Source of the DNA: Williamsia maris
GTDB lineage: Bacteria > Actinomycetota > Actinomycetes > Mycobacteriales > Mycobacteriaceae
Assembly (NCBI RefSeq): GCF_024171815.1
Contig: NZ_JAMTCJ010000004.1
Coordinates: 744,001 to 808,000 of the forward strand
Length of the DNA: 64,000 bases
Reading direction: 5' to 3'
Shown: positions 27,716 through 36,049 of the stretch, in pieces
Numbering within the stretch: the stretch's first letter is position 1
Layout: each line of letters begins with the position of its first letter
Program-made: the position numbers and the translations under genes
The notes under the pieces: generated by a model
The model's input: the letters and a program-made list of their open reading frames with translations, nothing else
Databases searched by the model: none
What the model was told of the DNA's origin: nothing

Positions 27716-28564
27716 CTACAGGGCGCTGCCCGCGCTCTCTTCTTCCTTGCGCAACTCGGCCTTCCACTGACGGAAACCGTCCTCGGTTCGGCCGCGACGC
27801 CAGTAGCCGGAGATCGACGCGTTCCTGGCCGAGACGCCGCGCTCCTTACGGACGTAGCGCCGCAGGTTGTGCATGACCGCCTGCGCCTCGCCGTGGATGA
27901 AGACCTGCGGCTCGCCGTCGAGCCACTCGGCGGCGCGCACGGCCGCGATGACCGGAGCGTTGTCGCCGGCCACGGCGTCGTCGGCCTCGTCCGATCCGGC
28001 GCCACGATGAATCCAGGTGATGTCCGCGCCGGAGGGCGCTGCGAGCGTCAACTCGTCCTCGGGGCCGGCGACCTCGATGAACACCTTCGCAATCGCGGTG
28101 TCGGGCAATGCCTCCAGAGCCGACGCGAGCGCGGGCAGGCCGGCCTCGTCGGACGCCATCAGATGCCAGGGCGCGGCGGGATCGGGGCGGTACCCACTGC
28201 CCGGGCCGTTGAATCGCACGACGTCGCCGGGCTCCGCGGACGCAGCCCAGGGGCCGGCGATGCCGGATGTGCCGTGGACGACGAAATCGACCGCGATCTC
28301 ACCGCGTTCGGTATCGACCGACCGCACGGTGTAGGTGCGCACGGCGGGTTGGTCGGCGGGAGCGAACTCGCTACGGATGCGGTCGAGGTCGAACGGCTCG
28401 GGGTAGTCGACCCCCGGTCGGCCGAAGATGATCTTGATATAGGAATCGGTGTCGTCGCTGGCGTCGAACTCGGTGAACCCGGGTCCGCCGAGGTACACGC
28501 GAACCATGTGCGCGGTGATCCACTCGGTGCGGGTGACGACCATCGTGTTGAGCTTCCTGGCCAC
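27716..28564 (-). CDS. viuB: Siderophore-interacting FAD-binding ferric reductase (ViuB/SIP type)
   Basis: A 282-residue cytosolic flavoprotein that reduces ferric siderophores to release iron. It has the FAD-binding segment with RTYTVR (about residues 75-80) and HGTSGIAGPWA (NAD/FAD loop), then the SIP C-terminal domain containing VFIHGEAQAVMHNLRRYVRKERGV (split, about 225-248) and the closing SGYWRRGRTEDGF. The GTG start has AAGGAG 9 bp upstream. A partial IdeR-like iron box lies 40-56 bp before it. The homologous gene lies near xerC in mycobacteria. Confidence 0.9.
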   Translation of the reverse strand: MARKLNTMVVTRTEWITAHMVRVYLGGPGFTEFDASDDTDSYIKIIFGRPGVDYPEPFDLDRIRSEFAPADQPAVRTYTVRSVDTERGEIAVDFVVHGTSGIAGPWAASAEPGDVVRFNGPGSGYRPDPAAPWHLMASDEAGLPALASALEALPDTAIAKVFIEVAGPEDELTLAAPSGADITWIHRGAGSDEADDAVAGDNAPVIAAVRAAEWLDGEPQVFIHGEAQAVMHNLRRYVRKERGVSARNASISGYWRRGRTEDGFRQWKAELRKEEESAGSAL

Positions 28565-28601
28565 AGGTGTTTCTCCTTGCTGTCGTTACCGAGCGTACAC
28601 G

Positions 28602-28620
28602 CCAGCAAAGGGCACCCTAA
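28602..28620 (-). promoter_or_regulatory. Weak IdeR/DtxR-like iron box upstream of viuB
   Basis: On the minus strand TTAGGGTGCCCTTTGCT matches about 11 of 19 positions of the DtxR/IdeR consensus TTAGGTTAGCCTAACCTAA, best in the left half. It overlaps the stop codon of the preceding gene and lies 38-56 bp before the viuB start. Position and target fit iron repression, but the match is partial. Confidence 0.35.
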
Positions 28621-29897
28621 GTTGTCGCGGGCGTCTCTTCGCGCAGTCCCCACGGTTGCCCGAACCCACCGTCGGCCTCGGGGCGCGCCATCAGGTCGAG
28701 GAACGGACCGGCCGCGAACGCCTCCGGACCGAGGACTCCGGCTCCCGCCCATGTCCCTGCGGCCAGGAGTTCCAGTGCGACAACCGGTCCGAGCGCGGTC
28801 TGCCAGACGACGCACTGCGTTCCGTACTCGCGCATCGTCCATTCGTTGTCGCTGACGTGGTAGAGGTACACGGCCCGCGGCGCGCCGTCCTTGGTGCCGG
28901 TGACGTACATGCCGGCACAGGTCTTCCCGGTCATGATCGGTCCGATGCCGGCGGGATCGGGCAGCGCGGCGGCGACCACGTCACGCGGTGCGACCGACAC
29001 CGGACCGTCGGCCGATCGGACGCGGATCGGGGCCGTGGAGTCGAGCCCCAGCGTGTGCAGCGTCTTGAGCACCCCGATGAACTCGGCGCCCAGGCCGTAC
29101 TTGAACGTCACCCGCTGCGCGTCGAGCCAGCGGGGCATGAGCAGGACCTCTTCGTGTTCGACGTTCACGCACTCGACCTCGCCGATGCCGTCGGGGAAGT
29201 CGAACACCTCGGGCTCGGAGAACGGCGGGGTGGTGAACCATCCGCGGCCGGACTCCCAGATGACCGGCGGGTTGAGGCACTCCTCGATCGTGGTCCAGAT
29301 GCTGAACGACGGTGCGAAGATCTCGTTCCCGGACTCGTCGCGCACGACGAGGTTGGCGCCGTCCCGTGTCCCGAGCTCGTCGACGGTGTCGAAGAGTTCG
29401 TCACACGCGTAGCGCGCGAACACATCCGAGAGGCCCGGCTCCACGCCCATACCGACGAGCGCGAGCCGACCCGACGACTCCCACTCGTCGTGCGCGGCGA
29501 ACTGCTGCTCCCCCAGCATCACGCCGGTCTGCGCGTACGGGTCGGTGGGGTGCGGCGCGCTGAGACTCATCGCCATGTCGAGGTAGTCGGCCCCGGCCGC
29601 GAACGCGCCGGCGAAGACCGTCGGCACGAAGGACGGTTCGACCGCGTTCATCACGTGGGTGGCCCCGTGTTCGCGAGCCAACGCCGTCACCGCGTCCGCA
29701 TCCGAGGCGTCGATCTGCGCCGCGATGAAACGACGCGCCGACTCGACACCGGTGCGTTCGGCGATCGCCGCGACCGTCCTCTCGGCACGCGCCGGGTCGA
29801 AGTCCGCCACCACGCAGAGTTCGAAGAAATCGCGGCGGGCGGCGATTTTCGCGATGGCGTCGCCGACGCCACCGGCACCGATCAGCAGGATGCGCAT
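28617..29897 (-). CDS. Saccharopine dehydrogenase-like NAD(P)-binding protein
   Basis: A 426-residue protein starting with a Rossmann fold (ILLIGAGGVGDAIAK, residues 3-17) and the saccharopine dehydrogenase pattern (VVADFDPARAERTV; ATHVMNAVEPSFVPTVF; GADYLDMAM; GVEPGLSDVFARYACDELFD). Relatives act on lysine degradation intermediates or in carboxyspermidine synthesis; without the companion genes the substrate cannot be named. It precedes viuB by 52 bp on the same strand and may share its transcript only by read-through, since an iron-box-like site intervenes. Confidence 0.8.
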   Translation of the reverse strand: MRILLIGAGGVGDAIAKIAARRDFFELCVVADFDPARAERTVAAIAERTGVESARRFIAAQIDASDADAVTALAREHGATHVMNAVEPSFVPTVFAGAFAAGADYLDMAMSLSAPHPTDPYAQTGVMLGEQQFAAHDEWESSGRLALVGMGVEPGLSDVFARYACDELFDTVDELGTRDGANLVVRDESGNEIFAPSFSIWTTIEECLNPPVIWESGRGWFTTPPFSEPEVFDFPDGIGEVECVNVEHEEVLLMPRWLDAQRVTFKYGLGAEFIGVLKTLHTLGLDSTAPIRVRSADGPVSVAPRDVVAAALPDPAGIGPIMTGKTCAGMYVTGTKDGAPRAVYLYHVSDNEWTMREYGTQCVVWQTALGPVVALELLAAGTWAGAGVLGPEAFAAGPFLDLMARPEADGGFGQPWGLREETPATT

Positions 29898-29937
29898 TCG
29901 GCCAGCCTAGTCAGCGCACCCCCGGCAGGCGTCGGTT

Positions 29938-30525
29938 CTAGAGCACCGGACCCCGGCGACCACTCGCCCACACCGCGGCGGTGTTCCGGTACGCGTCGTC
30001 GAGCATCACGCTGGTAGCGAACTCGCGCACCACGGTCTCTCCGCGTGCGGTACGCACGATGAGGAAGTGACCGACGAGCTCACCCGGATCAGCCAGCCCG
30101 GCCACCACGATGTGGTGTCGGAAATCGCGGGCGATGGCAGCGAGCTCGCTGAGTTCGACGCTGATCCGTCCGACGAAACCGTCCGTCGAGTCGACGTCGG
30201 GCACGACCCATCCGCCGATCGGGAGGAGCGTCGCCAGCACGGCATCTCGAGGGGTGTTGCGCAGGATCTCGAGGTCGGAGTCCGGTGGAAGCGACGGCTC
30301 GTCCGAGGGCGAGGCCGCGATGGACATCAGCGCGGCGAAGCCGTCGATCGCCTCGTCTCGGTTCAGCGTCCCGGAATCGAGGTCGGACCAGAACACCTCG
30401 AACGCGGCGTGTGCCGCCCCCTCGAGCGGGTCGTCTCCGGCTGCCACCATGGTCTCGCCCTCCTCCCCACACACGCCGACGCCGTGCAGTAGGTCGAACT
30501 CGACGGTATCGGCAACGCCGGTCAT
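29938..30525 (-). CDS. Hypothetical protein coupled to dprA
   Basis: A 195-residue acidic, mostly soluble protein I do not recognise. It has no signal peptide and no transmembrane segment. The middle is Pro/Ser/Asp-rich (about 65-90), and the C-terminal half alternates short hydrophobic strands (LLPIGGWVVPDV, HHIVVAGLADPG, GHFLIVRTARGETVV), consistent with a small alpha/beta sensor-like fold. Its ATG shares a base with the TGA of dprA (TGATG), so translation is coupled to dprA. That suggests co-production with the DNA-processing proteins, but no function should be assigned. Confidence 0.7.
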   Translation of the reverse strand: MTGVADTVEFDLLHGVGVCGEEGETMVAAGDDPLEGAAHAAFEVFWSDLDSGTLNRDEAIDGFAALMSIAASPSDEPSLPPDSDLEILRNTPRDAVLATLLPIGGWVVPDVDSTDGFVGRISVELSELAAIARDFRHHIVVAGLADPGELVGHFLIVRTARGETVVREFATSVMLDDAYRNTAAVWASGRRGPVL

Positions 30526-31661
30526 CAGCGTGCCGGCAGGCGCCACCCTGATCCGTCGGAGGTGACCAACCCGTAGGTCTCCAACATCGCCAGCGCGGGC
30601 CGGGTCCGCGCGACCTCGATGCCCGCGGCGAAGGCGATCTCGGCGATGGTGGCCGACCCGCGACCGGGGATGGCGTCGCGCACGCGGGCCTGGATGTCGT
30701 CGAGCACCTTCTCGTCCGGTCGGCGGGTGATGGCTCCGGCCGCGGTGTCGGTGCCGTCCGGGGAGATCAGTCGTTCGACGTCATCGGCGTCGATGACCAG
30801 CTGAGCCTGCCCGTCGCGGATCATCCGGTGGCACCCCAGCGACGTCGCCGACGTCACCGGACCCGGCACGGCCCCGACCGGGACCCCGGCCTTGACCGCC
30901 CACGCCGCGGTACTCAGCGACCCGCTCCGGCGGCCCGCCTCGACGACCACGACCGCCTTCGACAGCGCCGCGACCAGCCGGTTGCGGGTCAGGAACCGGT
31001 GCCGGGCGGCCGAGGTCCCCGGTGGGTACTCGCTCACCACCACCCCGGTGCGGACGATCTCGTCGAAGAGCCGACCGTGCCCGCTCGGGTAGTCGATGTC
31101 GATTCCGCACGCGAGGACCGCAGCCGTCGCACCGTCGGATGCGAGCGCGGCGCGGTGGGCGCTGCCGTCGATCCCGTAGGCGCCGCCGGACACGACGCCG
31201 CGCCCGGCGGCCGCCAGACCTGAAGCCAGTCGCGACGTGACGTGCTCGCCGTACTGCGACGACGCCCGGGATCCCACGATGGCGGCGGCACGGTCGACGA
31301 TGGCGTCGAGGCGCCCCTGACCGCGTACCCACAGCGCCATCGGCGGGCCGCCGCGCGATGCCGTGTCCGACAATGTGAGCGCATGCAGCGCCCACCCCGG
31401 CCATTCCTCGTCCTCAGGGGTGATCAGACGGCCGCCCAGCCGCGCGGCCGTCTCGAGATCATCCTGGGCACCGTCGTATTCGTATCGCGCGGCGGTGGCG
31501 CGCAGGACGGCGTGATGGCCGTCAGGGATCCGTCGGGTCGACACCGCCCGGGCGGCTTCGCGGACACCGACCGCGTCGATCAGCCGGGCCACCGGGGTCG
31601 ACGGTGGCTCGGCCACCGCGGAGAGATATGCCCAGGCCAGGGCGTCCTGTGCGTCGGTCAT
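30525..31661 (-). CDS. dprA: DNA-processing protein DprA (Smf)
   Basis: A 378-residue DprA protein, which loads RecA on incoming single-stranded DNA during natural transformation. The Rossmann-like core shows AAIVGSRASSQYGEHV, VSGGAYGIDGSAHRAAL, ACGIDIDYPSGHGRLFDEI, YPPGTSAARHRFLTRNRLVAAL and VVEAGRRSGSLSTA. An N-terminal SAM-like segment and a C-terminal winged-helix (DLA-like, about 310-378) flank it. The ATG overlaps the yifB stop (ATGA) and its stop overlaps the following gene, so the cluster yraN-yifB-dprA-hypothetical is tightly coupled. Confidence 0.94.
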   Translation of the reverse strand: MTDAQDALAWAYLSAVAEPPSTPVARLIDAVGVREAARAVSTRRIPDGHHAVLRATAARYEYDGAQDDLETAARLGGRLITPEDEEWPGWALHALTLSDTASRGGPPMALWVRGQGRLDAIVDRAAAIVGSRASSQYGEHVTSRLASGLAAAGRGVVSGGAYGIDGSAHRAALASDGATAAVLACGIDIDYPSGHGRLFDEIVRTGVVVSEYPPGTSAARHRFLTRNRLVAALSKAVVVVEAGRRSGSLSTAAWAVKAGVPVGAVPGPVTSATSLGCHRMIRDGQAQLVIDADDVERLISPDGTDTAAGAITRRPDEKVLDDIQARVRDAIPGRGSATIAEIAFAAGIEVARTRPALAMLETYGLVTSDGSGWRLPAR

Positions 31662-33169
31662 GCGTATCCCCGATCACGGAAGAGCAGCGCCTGCGCCACC
31701 TCGTCCTCGGTCGGTGACAGCCCACCGCGGAGGTCGGTCAGAGTCCACGCGAGTCGCAAGGCGCGGTCGGCGCCCCGTGCGGTGACCCGGCCGTCCCGGA
31801 GGAACAACTCGACCGGGCGGGTCACCGCCGTCGGGAGCCGGAACTGTTGACGCAGCGCCGAACCCGGCACCTCGCTGTTGGTCTGCCAGCCGCGGGCCGC
31901 CCATCGTTCTCGGGCCGCCTGTCGTGCCAGTGACACCCGTGCCCGGACATCGGCGCTGCTCTCACCCGACGGGTTCATCAGCGCGGCGTTGCCGGGTGGG
32001 TCCATCCGGACGCGGATGTCGACGCGGTCCATCAGCGGACCGGACAGCTTGCCCAGATAGCGGCGGCGGACCTGCGCCGAACACACACAGTCGACGTCAT
32101 TGGCGGGTGCACACGGGCACGGGTTGGCGGAGAGGATCAGCTGGAACCGGGCCGGCATCACCGCGACCCCGTCGCGGCGCATGACGCGGGTCTCGCCGTC
32201 CTCGAGAGGGGTGCGCAGAGACTCCAACGCCTTGACGCCGAGTTCGGCGCATTCGTCGAGGAACAGCACCCCTCGATGTGCGCGGGAGGCCGCCCCGGGG
32301 CGGGCCATCCCGGTACCGCCACCGACCAGAGCGGTCGACGAGGCCGAATGGTGCGGCGCGATGAACGGCGGGTCGGTCACCAACGGCCGCCCCGCAGGCA
32401 GTGTCCCGGCGATCGAGTGGATCGCGGTGACCTCCAACGACTCCAGCTCGGTCAGCGGCGGCAGGATCCCCGGCAGCCTCCGCGCCAGCATCGTCTTGCC
32501 GATCCCCGGCGGGCCGGTCATGAACAGGTGATGCGCCCCGGCCGCCGCGATCTCGAGCGCGTAGCGCGCCTCCTCCTGCCCCACCACATCGGCCAGATCA
32601 GGAACCGGCGCCGACGCCACGACTCTCGTCTCGTCGGAGACGGTGTCGAGAACCCGCTCACCGCCCAACCAGCCCAACACATCCGACAGATGCCCGGCCC
32701 CACCGACATCGATCCCCGACACCAACGCCGCCTCGGCCACGTTCGCCAACGGCACCACCACGTGGGTGAACCCGGCCCGCCGCGCCGCGACCACCGCCGG
32801 CAACACCCCACGCACTCCGCGAATCCGGCCGTCGAGCGCCAACTCCCCGATGAACACCGTCTTCTCCAGGTGATGCGTCGGCACCAGATCCTTCGCCGCC
32901 AACACCGCCAACGCCAGCGCCACATCGTAATTCGACCCCGACTTGGGCAACGTGGCCGGCGACAGACTCAACGTGATCCGACCGTCCGGCCACTTCTTCC
33001 CACTGTTGGTGATCGCCGCCCGAACCCGATCCTTGGACTCCTTGAGCGACGCGTCGGCCAGACCCACCAACTGCACACCCGGCAACCCCTGGCCGATGAA
33101 CGCCTCGATCTCCACCATCACGCCCTCGACACCGCTGATCGCGACCGAGCGCACACACCCCAGCGACAT
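31658..33169 (-). CDS. comM: YifB/ComM-family Mg-chelatase-like AAA+ ATPase
   Basis: A 503-residue hexameric helicase-like ATPase; ComM of Vibrio promotes branch migration during transformation. Order: N-terminal ChlI-type Lon-protease-like domain (about 20-140), the AAA+ module with Walker A GPPGIGKTML, Walker B LFLDECAE, and a C-terminal Mg-chelatase domain. A cysteine set CPCAPANDVDCVC may bind metal. The ATG at 33169 shares one base with the yraN stop. The N-terminal third uses many G- and T-ending codons (GTG, TTG, GAT, AGT), unlike the C-terminal part and the neighbours. Confidence 0.93.
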   Translation of the reverse strand: MSLGCVRSVAISGVEGVMVEIEAFIGQGLPGVQLVGLADASLKESKDRVRAAITNSGKKWPDGRITLSLSPATLPKSGSNYDVALALAVLAAKDLVPTHHLEKTVFIGELALDGRIRGVRGVLPAVVAARRAGFTHVVVPLANVAEAALVSGIDVGGAGHLSDVLGWLGGERVLDTVSDETRVVASAPVPDLADVVGQEEARYALEIAAAGAHHLFMTGPPGIGKTMLARRLPGILPPLTELESLEVTAIHSIAGTLPAGRPLVTDPPFIAPHHSASSTALVGGGTGMARPGAASRAHRGVLFLDECAELGVKALESLRTPLEDGETRVMRRDGVAVMPARFQLILSANPCPCAPANDVDCVCSAQVRRRYLGKLSGPLMDRVDIRVRMDPPGNAALMNPSGESSADVRARVSLARQAARERWAARGWQTNSEVPGSALRQQFRLPTAVTRPVELFLRDGRVTARGADRALRLAWTLTDLRGGLSPTEDEVAQALLFRDRGYA

Positions 33170-33546
33170 CAGAACACCCCACGCAGATGCCGGACACTCG
33201 GAACGCCGGCCGAATCGATCTGCACGGCAATGACATCGAACCGGATGACCGGCCACCCGCGTTCCTGCTCGGCCAACCACAGACCGGCCAGACGACGCAG
33301 ACGGCGATACTTCTCGTACGTCACCGCCTCCGCCGGATCTGCGTACAACGACCCCGTGCGCGTCTTCACCTCGACGATCACCAGATCGGCCCCGTCGACC
33401 GCGATCACGTCGATCTCGCCGTACCGACACCGCCAATTGCGTTCCAGCACCGACCAACCCGCACCGGACAGATACTCGACCGCGACATCCTCGCCGCGCT
33501 GCCCGATCACCTGACGCCGATTGCGCCCCCGCTTCGCTGTAGCCAC
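33169..33546 (-). CDS. yraN: YraN/UPF0102-family endonuclease-fold protein
   Basis: A 125-residue protein of the UPF0102 family with a restriction-endonuclease-like fold (GQRGEDVAVEYL at 15-26, WRCRYGEIDVIAVDG, LVIVEVKTRTG), whose Glu-Asp-Glu-Lys residues match a PD-(D/E)xK nuclease core. It is conserved before yifB-dprA in actinobacteria and probably acts on DNA, but its biochemical role is not settled. GTG start at 33546. Codon use is shifted toward G- and T-ending codons, as in the adjacent part of yifB. Confidence 0.9.
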   Translation of the reverse strand: MATAKRGRNRRQVIGQRGEDVAVEYLSGAGWSVLERNWRCRYGEIDVIAVDGADLVIVEVKTRTGSLYADPAEAVTYEKYRRLRRLAGLWLAEQERGWPVIRFDVIAVQIDSAGVPSVRHLRGVF

Positions 33547-33660
33547 GGACCAACCATGACCGCACCCGCCGACCGCGATCCCGCCACGACCACCCGCGCG
33601 ACACCGATCTGCGGAGGCGAACCGATCTGTGCAGAACCGGCGCCGAGACCGGCTACGACG

Positions 33661-34590
33661 TCAGCGGACGGTCAGGTTCGTCGTCGCCATCGGCGGCAGG
33701 TCACGCAGCGTGGGATGGGCCCGGTGGGCCTCGAACCCACCCTCGACCGCGCGGTAGGAGGTCAGGGGCGCACCGGAGTCGACCACACCGGACCGGTCCA
33801 TCAGGGTCGCGACGATCTGTCGTCCGATGGGTCCGAGCTCGGTCAATGCGGGATCGTGCTCCTGCGCCTCCCCCAGCCCGACCTGCGCGATCGATTCGAT
33901 CCCCCGGGTGCGCAGGGCGTCGAGGAGGATCCCGATGTCGGCCGACGGGCCCGGCGCGATCGGGAGCGCGGCGAGAAGGTCGCGGCACGCGGCGAACTCG
34001 CGCCCGAGTGGCGACACGATGTCGGTCAGCTGTGGACGCAGGGACGCGAGCAGTGGCCGGATCAGCAGTTCCGTGAGCCGGCCGTCACCGTTGTCGGCCT
34101 GGCCGTCACGTGGTGCGGGCCGCCGCCGGAACCCCTTGACCAGCGACACCCGGTCGTCGGTGAGCAGTGGCCCGGTCAGCGCGGCCAGCGGGGCGTCGAG
34201 TCGTGGATCGACGAACACCACGATGTCGCCGTCGGTGACCTCGAGCGACCGCCAGATCGCCTCACCGCGGCCCGATCGATCGCCGGCGTCGCGGGCGGTG
34301 CATGTCTCGACCCGGACGCCACAGGACTCCGCGCGATCGATGGTGGCGTCGATGGACCCGGCGTCCACCACGACGACCTCGTCGACGAGTGTCCCCACCA
34401 GCGGAAGGATGCCGTCCAGCGCATCGGCGACGACGTCGGCGTGGTCACGTGTGGGCACCACGACCGACACCGATCGGTCGCCCTTGGCGACGATCAGGTC
34501 GGACACCGACCACTCGGGGTGGGCCCATGTCCGGGCGGCGAGACGGTCGGCAGTGACGAACCCGTCGCCGATCGCGCCGCCGAGGGTCAC
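33661..34590 (-). CDS. GpgS-like family GT81 glycosyltransferase with altered metal motif
   Basis: A 309-residue GT-A-fold glycosyltransferase closely resembling glucosyl-3-phosphoglycerate synthase: VSVVVPTRDHADVVADAL, VVVDAGSIDATI (about 77-88), VSLVKGFRRR, GRLTELLIRPLLASLRP, SPLGREFAACRDLL and IAQVGLGEAQEHDPALTELG. The segment that is normally FVDSDL reads FVDPRL (about 125), losing the second Asp thought to hold Mn2+ and UDP-glucose, so activity or donor may differ. It is probably a paralogue. The GTG at 34590 overlaps the stop of the mycolyltransferase-like gene as GTGA; a GTG at 34620 is an alternative. Coupling suggests joint action in glycolipid making. Confidence 0.78.
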   Translation of the reverse strand: MTLGGAIGDGFVTADRLAARTWAHPEWSVSDLIVAKGDRSVSVVVPTRDHADVVADALDGILPLVGTLVDEVVVVDAGSIDATIDRAESCGVRVETCTARDAGDRSGRGEAIWRSLEVTDGDIVVFVDPRLDAPLAALTGPLLTDDRVSLVKGFRRRPAPRDGQADNGDGRLTELLIRPLLASLRPQLTDIVSPLGREFAACRDLLAALPIAPGPSADIGILLDALRTRGIESIAQVGLGEAQEHDPALTELGPIGRQIVATLMDRSGVVDSGAPLTSYRAVEGGFEAHRAHPTLRDLPPMATTNLTVR

Positions 34591-35633
34591 CGGTTCAGTG
34601 CCGCCGCGAACATCGGCCACGAATTGTGCAGGTCGTCCTGCCAGTAGGGCCAGCTGTGGGTTCCGGGGTAGTTGAGCCGGAAGGTCGCCGGGATGTTCAA
34701 CGAGCGCAGACGGGTCTGCATCCGCTGGGTGCAGTAGTTGGTCGCGCTCTCGATGACCGCACCGGCCGCGATCCGCTCGGCGAGGGCGGTCACGTCACCC
34801 TTGATGCCGGGGGCGTTGATGTTGTCGTACTGCCCGGGGACACCGGTGCCCGCGGCCACGTAGATCGCCTTGCCGCGCAGCTTCTCGGCGTTGACGTACG
34901 GGTCCTTGCGCACCCACTCGGGATCGTTCGACGGTCCCCACATGTTCAGCGTGTTGCCGCCACCTCGGGCGACCGTCAGCTTCACGAACGCCTGGCCGAT
35001 GGGGTCACTGGTCATCGCGCATCCGCTGTAGGCGCCGATCCCCTGGTAGAGGTCGGGGGCGTCGAGCGACAGCTGGAACACCGAGGTGCCCGCCATCGAG
35101 ATGCCGGCGATGGCGTTGCGGCCGCTGCCCTTGTAGGCCGCATCCATCAGCGGCGGCAGTTCCTTGGTGAGGTAGGTCGACCACTTGAGATGACCGAGCT
35201 TGGGATCGTCTCGACGCCAGTCGGTGAAGTAGCTCGCCACCCCACCCACGGGGACGACGAGGTTGACGTTCTTGTCGGCGAAGAACTTGATGACGTCGGT
35301 CTGGTCGAACCAGCTGCTGCCGTTGTATCCGCCGGCCGCGCCGTTGAGCAGGTACAGCGTGGGCGACGTCGCCGCGTTCACCCGCGACGGGAGCACCTTC
35401 ACCAGCATCTCGGCCTTCATGGCGGTCGACCGGACGTAGACGTCGCGGACGCCGTCGGCCTGCGCCACGGTCCGTGTGATCGTCGCCCCGCCGACCGACA
35501 ACGGCGTCGCCGTCGCGGGAGCCACCACCATCGGCGCGGTCGCCACGACCGCCATCGCCAGCGAGCCCAGAGTCGACACACCCAACCACCGACGACCTCG
35601 TCGTCGCGTACCCGCAGAGAGAAAACCCCTCAC
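34587..35633 (-). CDS. Secreted antigen-85/mycolyltransferase-like esterase
   Basis: A 348-residue exported alpha/beta hydrolase. Signal peptide: RRRGRRW then a hydrophobic core ending PATA-TPL near residue 43. The mature part follows the antigen 85 pattern: WSTYLTKELPPLMDA, nucleophile GISMAGTS (Ser about 180), a Glu candidate in AVIESATNYC, and GTHSWPYWQDDL (His about 323). Antigen 85 enzymes move mycolates between trehalose monomycolate molecules or to arabinogalactan. The GTG at 35633 has GGGGAGGAT at ideal spacing, so I prefer it to longer frames. It lies opposite papA-mfs across 416 bp and is coupled to the GT81-like gene; it may acylate a dedicated glycolipid. Confidence 0.88.
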   Translation of the reverse strand: MRGFLSAGTRRRGRRWLGVSTLGSLAMAVVATAPMVVAPATATPLSVGGATITRTVAQADGVRDVYVRSTAMKAEMLVKVLPSRVNAATSPTLYLLNGAAGGYNGSSWFDQTDVIKFFADKNVNLVVPVGGVASYFTDWRRDDPKLGHLKWSTYLTKELPPLMDAAYKGSGRNAIAGISMAGTSVFQLSLDAPDLYQGIGAYSGCAMTSDPIGQAFVKLTVARGGGNTLNMWGPSNDPEWVRKDPYVNAEKLRGKAIYVAAGTGVPGQYDNINAPGIKGDVTALAERIAAGAVIESATNYCTQRMQTRLRSLNIPATFRLNYPGTHSWPYWQDDLHNSWPMFAAALNR

Positions 35634-36049
35634 CCCGGAAATCCTCCCCGTGAAAAGTCGGCTCGCCCTCGCGGCCTGACTGACGCCACGATAGTTGACG
35701 TGGGTCACACCGATCGACCACGACGCAGCGCGCTGGCCCGGACCACAGTTGCGATCGACGCGTCATGGGACACATCACAGACGAGGCCCGGATGTCACAC
35801 GTCACGAACCGCATCGGTTGCCGCTGTGAACCACCCACGGTACTCTCATTGACTATCGCGTGGGAGGGGAACCGTGCGAGTATTCAACGCGGACACTGCT
35901 TCTCGCATTCGGCCGTCATCAACGATCGCTGATGTTTTCGAATGCACATCGACTCGTGATACAACCAGTGAGCCTGATCACGACGCGGTGCGGGGGAACG
36001 ATCACTCGACGTGGTGCACGGCCAGGGGTTCGCGAGGGGAGAAATAATC
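35634..36049. promoter_or_regulatory. 416-bp divergent intergenic region between the acyltransferase genes
   Basis: This is the only gap of more than 300 bp without a conserved gene. It must hold divergent promoters for the secreted mycolyltransferase-like gene and the papA-mfs pair. The half next to papA (about 35850-36050) is less GC-rich than its surroundings. A strong Shine-Dalgarno (GGGAGGGG, 35861-35868) precedes a 57-codon open frame described separately. I find no convincing long palindrome. Confidence 0.5.
35874..36047 (+). CDS. Candidate small upstream ORF before papA (57 codons)
   Basis: A GTG at 35874 follows GGGAGGGGAACC and opens a 57-codon frame ending in TAA at 36045-36047, just 2 bp before the papA ATG. 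The peptide (starts MRVFNADTASRIRPSS) is polar, has two Cys and no membrane segment, and resembles nothing I know. Initiation signal and end position favour a leader or coupling ORF; the codon use is not typical of neighbours, so it may be chance. Confidence 0.35.
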   Translation: MRVFNADTASRIRPSSTIADVFECTSTRDTTSEPDHDAVRGNDHSTWCTARGSRGEK

